From: Verrucomicrobia bacterium UBA4286
GTDB taxonomy: Bacteria > Verrucomicrobiota > Kiritimatiellia > RFP12 > UBA1067
Reading direction: 5' to 3'
Assembly (NCBI GenBank): GCA_002395905.1
Contig: DGVK01000093.1
Coordinates: 1-15,663, forward strand
Length of the DNA: 15,663 bases
Under the pieces are notes generated by a model. That model saw only the letters and a list, made by a program, of their open reading frames with translations, did not search any database and was not told the DNA's origin. Of this stretch, positions 6,500 to 12,459 are shown one piece after another. The position numbers and the translations under genes are program-made. Position 1 is the first letter of the stretch. Each line of letters begins with the position of its first letter.

Positions 6500-7440
6500 T
6501 GCAGAATGGGGATGCAATTTCTGATCAGCAAGTGCACGTTGTTGCCGTCAGTGATGATGGCAACATTCAGGCATTGATTAAGACGATTCGGGGAGTGCAG
6601 GTTATACTTGACCGCGATGTGGCAGGGTTGTATGGTGTTGCGACTGGAGCATTGAACAGGCAGGTCAAGCGCAACGAAAAACGATTTCCAGAGGACTTCA
6701 TGTTCAGACTGTCTGCTGAAGAATGGAACAACTTGAAATGCCAAATTGGCATCTCAAGTTGGGGCGGCGATCGACAGCTTCCATACGCGTTTACGGAAAA
6801 TGGCATTGCCATGTTGAGCAGCGTCCTACGTTCGCCTACGGCCATTGAAGTGAATATTCGCATCATGCGGGCTTTTTCAGCGATGCGTCGGTTCTTGCTT
6901 GCGAATGCACAGATGTTTCAGCGGATTGAGGCAGTCGAGAAACGGCAGATTGCCACGGATGCTAAAGTGGATTCCATCCTTGAGCGCCTTGACACAACAG
7001 AAATGCCGTTGCAGGGTGTGTTCTACGAAGGGCAGTTGTGGGACGCGCGGGCGCTGGTGCTGAAGCTGATTCAGAGTGCGAAGCGGTCGTTGATCCTGAT
7101 CGACAATTGGGCGACGCCGGAAACACTCGATCTTTTCGCGAAGAAGCGCAAGGGCGTGACGGTGACGATTATCACCTCGGAGCATTACGGCAAAAATCAC
7201 GTGCCGCACCGCAAGATTTCCCCTGCCGACATCGCAACCTTCAACGCGCAGTACCCGCGCCTCGCCGTTCGCTACAATGAAGCTTTTCACGATCGTTTCC
7301 TCATTATCGACGACAAGGAATTGTATCTGATAGGCGCGTCGCTGAAAGACCTTGGCCACAAGTGCTTCGGCTTTACCAAGATGGACGCGAGCGCAATCCG
7401 CGGCATCAAGAAATCGGCGTTTGGGGTAGACGCAAGGTAG
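6496..7440 (+). CDS. ORF6N-domain protein, copy 2, with PLD-like C-terminal domain
   Basis: This 314-residue protein shares the architecture of copy 1. The ORF6N domain spans residues about 24-135, with RGVQVILDRDVAGLYGV, LNRQVKRNEKRFPEDFMF, LKCQIG and LPYAFTENGIAMLSSVLRSPTAIEVNIRIMRAF. A helical linker (about 136-170) and a complete C-terminal domain (about 172-305) follow. The latter contains FYEGQLWDARALVLKLIQSAKRSLILID and HDRFLIIDDKELYLIGASLKD (265-285), which resembles one half of a phospholipase-D/nuclease HxK...D...GxS site with Arg in place of Lys. Catalysis is uncertain; nucleic-acid binding is equally possible. A strong AAAGGAGG (6484-6491) precedes two tandem ATGs at 6496 and 6499, and the first overlaps the copy 1 stop. 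Copies 1 and 2 are clearly related but far from identical, so the duplication is old or they were acquired separately. Confidence 0.87.
   Translation: MMQNGDAISDQQVHVVAVSDDGNIQALIKTIRGVQVILDRDVAGLYGVATGALNRQVKRNEKRFPEDFMFRLSAEEWNNLKCQIGISSWGGDRQLPYAFTENGIAMLSSVLRSPTAIEVNIRIMRAFSAMRRFLLANAQMFQRIEAVEKRQIATDAKVDSILERLDTTEMPLQGVFYEGQLWDARALVLKLIQSAKRSLILIDNWATPETLDLFAKKRKGVTVTIITSEHYGKNHVPHRKISPADIATFNAQYPRLAVRYNEAFHDRFLIIDDKELYLIGASLKDLGHKCFGFTKMDASAIRGIKKSAFGVDAR
6729..6761. repeat. Near-perfect palindrome inside ORF6N copy 2
   Basis: Arms CAACTTGAAATGCCAA (6729-6744) and TTGGCATCTCAAGTTG (6746-6761) pair with one mismatch around A 6745. That base is the first base of the Ile codon in LKCQIG, the same position and register as in copy 1. 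Outside the core GCCAAATTGGC the arms differ from copy 1 yet still pair with each other. Confidence 0.88.
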
Positions 7441-7494
7441 TTTGTGAAGACGCTGGAGCTGTAATTCAACTATCAACTATTGTGCGAGGGTGAA

Positions 7495-9408
7495 ATGAAA
7501 ATCAAAGAAATACATGTAAGCCATTACTGCTCGTTCGGGCATGTTGCATGGGTGTCATTCAGTTCAAACATCATGGCGTTGATTGGACGCAATGGTGTCG
7601 GTAAGACGAACGCCCTTGATGCCATATCGCGCATGAAATTCTTCTGCGATGAGATCGAACATGTTATACCGGCCCGCGCGGTCAATCAAAATACGAATGA
7701 ATCGCCGGTTCTGAAGATTTTTGCGACTCTGGATGAGCAGGATATAGCGGAGTTAGGTTCCGAGATTGTCGGAGAAAAAGAAAACCGCGATGTGGGATAT
7801 ATGTTCACCTACGACAAATCCACTCGACGAACCCAGCTGTCGTTTTCAGGATTGTTTTTCGCGGTCATGCAAGATATTAAGGAATTGGCGAACTTGCGTG
7901 ACGAGCTTAAAGAGCTTGGAGATTTTTTGGGGGAGAAGCGGATCTTGAATGATGAACATTACCAGCGTCTTGTGTGGGCTCTCAAAGAATATGGCAGATT
8001 CTATATTCCAAACATTTCAGAACTTGTGTCTTGGGCATTGCAGAATCTTATCCATCACCTTGACGCGCCACGCAAGAGCAAATTAAAGCAGTTGCTGGAA
8101 CCATTGCGAGATGCATTGAAAATGCGCTATGCGGCGTTTCGCAAAGTGTCGCCTCAGATTCATCTTTTCGAGGATGCTGCCGAATTTCCAAATGCATACA
8201 ATATTGATGAAGTCAGTGCGTGGGATCATCGGATTAGCCGTGATAAGAAAGTCGCGCTTGAACGTTTCCTGGGAGCAGTTGGCAGTTCTCGCGAAGAGTT
8301 GATTGCGGCATTTAACGAGAAAAACGAGAGTGTGCGCAATAATATACAAGATCGCATCGCCAAGGAGACTCGAAAGCTGATGCGGGAATTTAATGATTCC
8401 TATCTAAAGGGATCGGCAGAAATTGAGCTCAATGTCAAGTTTGACGGATCGTGTCTTCGGTTCACCGTTTGCAATGCCGATACGACCGGTAGTGTTTTGT
8501 GGTCTGAGGCAAGTTCTGGCGTACGCTGGTATCTAAGCGCATTCTTCGAATTGAAACGTGCGTTGCACTCCCGCAATAGCATCATCCTGATTGATGAACC
8601 TGCGATACACCTGCACATAATGGCACAGAGGGAAGTCCTGAAGTTGCTTCAAAAATTGGCGCAGGGGACGAAATATGTGCTGTACACGACACACAGCCCC
8701 TATCTTATCGATAAGAACAGGCTTGGGGATGTCAAGGCGATTGTTCGCCAATCAAATACATCGATCATTGAGAATCTGACGGCTATTGAGGATTGTCCCA
8801 GCCGGATGGAAGTTCTTACGCCGGTTTGCCATGCGCTTGGATATGACATGTCCATGAGTTTAACACCGCAAACATCACGTATGAATCTGGTCGTCGAGGG
8901 AATATCTGACGCGTATTACATCAATGCAATGCTGACGTTTCTGAAAGTCTCTGACGAAGACAGGCCGTTTGTGATTCCATGTCAGGGTGCGCCATCTGTA
9001 CCCAATGTTCTTTCTATTTTGATGGGGTGGGGCTTGCCGTTTTCCGTTCTGCTCGATTACGACGAAGAGGGGCTTAAAACTTCCAAGAAAATCGACACGG
9101 CTTTTGGCGAGACCGGATTTCACGTCTGCATGGTGTCGCGTGAGCGAGGAAGCCAGATTGAAAATCTTCTTTCGTCCGAAGACTATCGGAAGGTGTGTGG
9201 CAAAGAGTTTGATCCGACGGACATCAAGAAGTCGAAGACGGCAAAGGCGCGTCGATTCGCGGCTATGATTGAATCTGGTGAATTGGTGCCAGATGAAACA
9301 ACCGTTAAGAACTTTAGGCGAATCTTTGATTGGCTTGAAATCCTTGATTGGGAAGGAGCCCTTGACGATGAACTTGAATGGTATGACAAACATCGCACTA
9401 AGGTGTAG
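7495..9408 (+). CDS. OLD-like ATP-dependent endonuclease: SMC/ABC-type ATPase with C-terminal TOPRIM domain
   Basis: This 637-residue protein has the order of the OLD (overcoming lysogenization defect) family: an ATPase head split by a helical insert, then a TOPRIM nuclease domain. The ATPase shows Walker A GRNGVGKT (31-38), a signature-like ASSGVRWYLSAFFELKRAL (339-357), Walker B SIILIDEPAIHLH (362-374) and a TTHSPYLID switch (398-406). Residues about 120-300 are a helix-rich insert with coiled-coil character. The TOPRIM domain has LVVEGISDAYYINAM (465-479, Glu468) and LLDYDEEG (519-526, the DxD pair at 521/523). All expected catalytic acids are present, so it is probably an active ATP-regulated nuclease. 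ATG 7495 follows GAGGGTG; upstream TTG 7480 is less likely. It sits 54 bases after the ORF6N genes and 55 before mod. OLD proteins act in phage defence (P2 Old, Gabija GajA), which makes a defence role plausible. No UvrD-like GajB partner is adjacent. Confidence 0.87.
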   Translation: MKIKEIHVSHYCSFGHVAWVSFSSNIMALIGRNGVGKTNALDAISRMKFFCDEIEHVIPARAVNQNTNESPVLKIFATLDEQDIAELGSEIVGEKENRDVGYMFTYDKSTRRTQLSFSGLFFAVMQDIKELANLRDELKELGDFLGEKRILNDEHYQRLVWALKEYGRFYIPNISELVSWALQNLIHHLDAPRKSKLKQLLEPLRDALKMRYAAFRKVSPQIHLFEDAAEFPNAYNIDEVSAWDHRISRDKKVALERFLGAVGSSREELIAAFNEKNESVRNNIQDRIAKETRKLMREFNDSYLKGSAEIELNVKFDGSCLRFTVCNADTTGSVLWSEASSGVRWYLSAFFELKRALHSRNSIILIDEPAIHLHIMAQREVLKLLQKLAQGTKYVLYTTHSPYLIDKNRLGDVKAIVRQSNTSIIENLTAIEDCPSRMEVLTPVCHALGYDMSMSLTPQTSRMNLVVEGISDAYYINAMLTFLKVSDEDRPFVIPCQGAPSVPNVLSILMGWGLPFSVLLDYDEEGLKTSKKIDTAFGETGFHVCMVSRERGSQIENLLSSEDYRKVCGKEFDPTDIKKSKTAKARRFAAMIESGELVPDETTVKNFRRIFDWLEILDWEGALDDELEWYDKHRTKV

Positions 9409-9409
9409 T

Positions 9410-9438
9410 TTGACGTTTGTGGCATTGACCACTTTAAA
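9410..9438 (+). promoter_or_regulatory. Possible internal promoter before mod
   Basis: TTGACG (9410-9415) and TTTAAA (9433-9438) are separated by 17 bases, giving a start near 9445 and a leader of about 19 bases containing AAGGAG before the mod ATG. The -35 matches 5 of 6 and the -10 matches 4 of 6 consensus bases. It would let the R-M genes be made apart from the upstream genes. It is not strong enough to be sure. Confidence 0.35.
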
Positions 9439-9463
9439 CCTATTTGCTGAAGGAGAGTATAAA

Positions 9464-11293
9464 ATGCCGATGTTGAAATGGGCGGGGAAAGAGAAGGTCG
9501 TAAACCACCACAATGATGTGCCGTTCAGGGTGCTTGAGCGGAAGTGGGCGTTTGGCGATGGGGCGTGCACGAATGGCGAGAACATGGTCATTCACGGCGA
9601 CAATCTTGCCGCGCTCAAGGCACTTCTGCCGCAGTACGAGGGCAGGGTCAAGTGTATCTACATCGATCCGCCGTACAATACTGGAAACGAAGGCTGGGTT
9701 TACAACGACAACGTGAACGACCCGCAGATCAAGAAATGGCTCGGTGAAGTCGTCGGCAAGGAAGGCGAGGATTTCTCGCGTCACGACAAATGGCTCTGCA
9801 TGATGTATCCGCGACTGCGGCTTTTGCAAAAACTTTTGACAGAAGATGGTGTTTTGATAATCAGTATTGGTTTCCAAGAATTAGCAAACTTGTGGTTGAT
9901 TTGCAATGAGATGTTTTCGACAAAGCAGATAACACTCATTACCGTTCAGACATCAGGTGGCAAGCCTTCAGGCGGATTCAATCATCAGAGCGAGTACATG
10001 ATTTGTATTGCTCCCAAAAAGTTTATACCGAATCCCTTGCCAGAAGATAAAGGGTTGTCGCCATATCATGGTATGAACCTTGCAACCTTTAATCAGGAAC
10101 AACGTCCTAATCAGGTCTATCCAATTTTCATCAATTCGCAGGGTCAGATGGTTCGTGTTGGAAAATCTCTAAAACAATTGGTTAAGGATGGTGAATATAC
10201 TGGCAAACTAAAAGATTTTACATTCGATTATGATAACGTACCGGAGGGAGAAACAGTGGTTTGGCCAGTCTCCGACAAAGGTTTCCCGTGTGTTTGGCGC
10301 TTACAGCCATTGCGATTTGAGAGTGATTATGCAAAGGGGTATATCAGAATCATCACAGCTAGAAAGAAGAATAACAAGAATAAGTACTCAGTTCAGTTCC
10401 TATCAGAAGGGATAATCAAGAAGATTGAGAGCGGTGAGTTCAAAACTTATCGGCCATCTAGTCTTGTGCCAACGTTGGAGATTGAAAATTTCACATCAGG
10501 AGGAACAACGATAGACACAATTTTAACGGATAAGGCGTATTACACGGCAAAAGGTAAGGAGGAAATGATAGATATATTTGGCGACAAAGAAATTTTCTCC
10601 TATCCCAAACCAGTTGCTTTACTTCATGATATACTGAGTAGGGTTATGGGACCTAACGACATTGCCCTCGATTCGTTTGCAGGTTCTGGTACGACGGCGC
10701 ATGCGGTTTTGAAGATGAATAAGGAGGACGGCGGCAACAGGAAGTTCATTTTGATTGAGATGATGGACTATGCCGATACGGTGACGGCGGAGCGAGTGAA
10801 GCGCGTTATAAGTGGGTATGGCGAAGGGGACAAGGCCGTGGAAGGAACAGGCGGCGGCTTTGGCTACTACGAACTTGGCGAGCCGTTGATGATCGGAGAG
10901 AATCTTAACGAGGAATTGCCTCTTGAGAAGATTCGGGAATACGTGTGGTACATGGAGACGCGAGGGATGGGAAGTGTTGCCAATGTGGAAGTGTTGCCAA
11001 TAGCCAATGCCAATTCTCAATCGGAAAATGGCAACATTGGAATTGGCAACACTGGCAACATTGGCAACATTAAAAACGATCCGTATCTATTGGGCGTTGT
11101 TGGCGGCGCGGCTTACTACTTCTGCTATGAGAAGGGTTCAACGGTAAAACTAAACCGCGCACTTCTCAGGAAGCTCAAGACCAAGGCGGAGCGATATGTC
11201 ATTTATGCCGACATCTGTCTTTTGGATGATTCGGAGCTGGAGAAATACAACATTACCTTCAAGAAGATTCCGCGCGACATTGCGCGGCTGTAA
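9464..11293 (+). CDS. mod: Type III restriction-modification DNA methyltransferase (Mod), N6-adenine, beta class
   Basis: Mod recognises the target sequence and methylates adenine at N6 using SAM; it also guides the Res subunit. The 609-residue chain has the catalytic DPPY (68-71, in YIDPPYNTG) before the SAM-binding FAGSGTT (405-411). This beta-class order is typical of type III Mod, and the target recognition domain lies between, about residues 125-395. AAGGAG lies about 7 bases before ATG 9464; the 5' part of a longer frame from 9269 overlaps the upstream gene and has no homology. The recognition region (about 9825-10670) is visibly more AT-rich than both flanks. Between GMGSVANVE and NDPYLLGVV the protein has an Asn/Gly/Ile-rich stretch (about residues 510-540) encoded by inverted and tandem TTGGCAACA-type repeats. 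The reading frame is intact through the repeats. It is followed by fic, then res. Confidence 0.92.
   Translation: MPMLKWAGKEKVVNHHNDVPFRVLERKWAFGDGACTNGENMVIHGDNLAALKALLPQYEGRVKCIYIDPPYNTGNEGWVYNDNVNDPQIKKWLGEVVGKEGEDFSRHDKWLCMMYPRLRLLQKLLTEDGVLIISIGFQELANLWLICNEMFSTKQITLITVQTSGGKPSGGFNHQSEYMICIAPKKFIPNPLPEDKGLSPYHGMNLATFNQEQRPNQVYPIFINSQGQMVRVGKSLKQLVKDGEYTGKLKDFTFDYDNVPEGETVVWPVSDKGFPCVWRLQPLRFESDYAKGYIRIITARKKNNKNKYSVQFLSEGIIKKIESGEFKTYRPSSLVPTLEIENFTSGGTTIDTILTDKAYYTAKGKEEMIDIFGDKEIFSYPKPVALLHDILSRVMGPNDIALDSFAGSGTTAHAVLKMNKEDGGNRKFILIEMMDYADTVTAERVKRVISGYGEGDKAVEGTGGGFGYYELGEPLMIGENLNEELPLEKIREYVWYMETRGMGSVANVEVLPIANANSQSENGNIGIGNTGNIGNIKNDPYLLGVVGGAAYYFCYEKGSTVKLNRALLRKLKTKAERYVIYADICLLDDSELEKYNITFKKIPRDIARL
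10970..11071. repeat. Inverted and tandem TTGCCAAT/ATTGGCAA repeats in the 3' part of mod
   Basis: GGAAGTGTTGCCAAT occurs twice (10970-10984, 10987-11001). Its reverse complement ATTGGCAACACT occurs at 11042-11053, followed by the 9-base unit TGGCAACAT repeated to 11071. Together they could fold into a long imperfect hairpin. The encoded peptide is rich in Asn, Gly and Ile (NGNIGIGNTGNIGNI). The first two direct copies are offset by 17 bases, so they are read in different frames. Confidence 0.75.
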
Positions 11294-11305
11294 GGAAATC
11301 ATGCA

Positions 11306-12457
11306 ATGAACGACTTTGACGAATATCTTGTTGCCGGAGAGCCGGACAAGCGCGAGCGGGCGTACGGGTGGGCTACCGCCATTGGCTTGCAGGATGTTGA
11401 CGGCTTGAAGGTCTCCGACTTCCTGCTCAACACCGCGAAGCGCAACATCGAGGGCGAGATAACCCAGGTGGAGGCTGGGAAGATCATTGATGCCTACTAT
11501 GAGACAAAGGAGGGGCATGATCAGCCAGAGGGCAAAAAAGAGGCGGACAAGGTTGCGCGTAGAATCAATGAGACGATAAATTCTCCGACTTTCCGTTTCT
11601 CGCCGGAATACTATATCGGACTGCACGGCAGGCTTTTCAAGGATGTGTTCTCCCATGCCGGAAAGATACGCGACGTGGAGCTTACCAAGCGAGAATGGGT
11701 GTTGAACGGTGATACGGTCAACTATACGCCGTCGTTCATGGTGAAAGAGTCGCTTGCGTATGATTTCGCAGAGGAAAAGAAATTCCGTTACAGCGGACTT
11801 TCCGAGGATGCGTTTGCGGAACATTTCGCGTCTTTCATTTCGGGACTCTGGCAGATTCATCCGTTCAGAGAGGGCAACACGAGGACCGTCGCGGTTTTCG
11901 CCATCAAATACCTGCGTTCCATGCGCTATGATGTGACGAATGCCCTGTTCAAGGAGAAGTCGTGGTATTTCAGAAATGCGCTTGTGCGGGCGAACTATGA
12001 GAATCCAAAACTGAATGTTGAGAAGACGCAACTTCCTCTGGAGGAGTTCTTTAAGGTTCTCATATACGGATATGACATTGAACTGCGTAATAGATTTTTG
12101 CGTATTGGGTACGAGCATGGGACGCAAAAGGCCGAAGCTGTGAGGCATTTACACCGACATGACGTCGGTATAAATGACGGTGTAAACAGCGGGGATGACG
12201 GTGTAAATGACGGTGTAAATGACGGTGTAAACAGCGGGAAGAACGACCTAATAGGAAGATATGCACTCTCGGAACGGGAAGAAAAGGCTGTTATGGCGAT
12301 ACGTCGGGATAATCGTATTACAGCGAAACAATTAGCGGACATTCTTTCGGTTAAAAAGCGACAGGCAGAGCGAATAATAGCATCGCTTAAACGAAAAACG
12401 CCACTTCGTAGAGATGGAGCGGATAAAAATGGCCGTTGGGTTTTCGAGGAGGTTTGA
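11306..12457 (+). CDS. fic: Fic-domain protein with winged-helix C terminus, between mod and res
   Basis: Fic proteins transfer AMP (or another phosphate-linked group) from a nucleotide to target proteins. The active motif HPFREGNTRT (185-194) matches HPFxxGNxR fully, with catalytic His185. An IEG-type sequence in NTAKRNIEGEITQVEAG (43-59) lies N-terminally where auto-inhibitory Glu motifs occur; the match to (S/T)xxxEG is imperfect. The Fic fold spans about 70-230. A repeat linker (about 281-312, GVND-type units) follows, then a winged-helix domain (about 318-380, LSEREEKAVMAIRRDNRITAKQLADILSVKKRQAERIIASL) suggesting DNA binding or self-regulation. The start ATG 11306 has TAAGGA about 9 bases upstream. 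The stop is 2 bases from res, so the gene is within the R-M operon. It could modify a host or phage protein, or guard the R-M system as a toxin; neither is shown. Confidence 0.9.
   Translation: MNDFDEYLVAGEPDKRERAYGWATAIGLQDVDGLKVSDFLLNTAKRNIEGEITQVEAGKIIDAYYETKEGHDQPEGKKEADKVARRINETINSPTFRFSPEYYIGLHGRLFKDVFSHAGKIRDVELTKREWVLNGDTVNYTPSFMVKESLAYDFAEEKKFRYSGLSEDAFAEHFASFISGLWQIHPFREGNTRTVAVFAIKYLRSMRYDVTNALFKEKSWYFRNALVRANYENPKLNVEKTQLPLEEFFKVLIYGYDIELRNRFLRIGYEHGTQKAEAVRHLHRHDVGINDGVNSGDDGVNDGVNDGVNSGKNDLIGRYALSEREEKAVMAIRRDNRITAKQLADILSVKKRQAERIIASLKRKTPLRRDGADKNGRWVFEEV
12146..12176. repeat. Palindrome in the fic linker
   Basis: Arms CATTTACACCGAC (12146-12158) and GTCGGTATAAATG (12164-12176) pair with one mismatch around ATGAC. 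The centre (12161) is the first base of a codon, as in the ORF6N palindromes. Confidence 0.8.
12164..12238. repeat. 12-base tandem repeats (GGTGTAAATGAC) in fic
   Basis: The right arm of the adjacent palindrome continues into repeated units of GGTGTAAATGAC and a variant with AACAGCGG, encoding GVND and GVNSG units. Units are multiples of three bases, so copy-number change would keep the frame and only lengthen the linker between the Fic and winged-helix domains. Confidence 0.85.
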
Positions 12458-12459
12458 CG

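Noticed and set aside
7495..9408. Gabija system (GajA-GajB)
   Set aside because: The OLD-type protein fits GajA in architecture, but no UvrD-like GajB follows; the next gene is mod.
9825..10670. Diversity-generating retroelement variable region in mod
   Set aside because: There is no template repeat or reverse transcriptase in the window; domain swapping explains the compositional block more simply.
11150..12148. Long reverse-strand reading frame (about 332 codons) opposite fic
   Set aside because: It is a shadow of the fic frame; the forward protein has the full Fic motif and a suitable start, and the reverse translation shows no recognisable domain.
12164..12238. Possible CRISPR array
   Set aside because: Repeats are 12 bases, contiguous without unique spacers, and in frame with fic; no cas genes are present.
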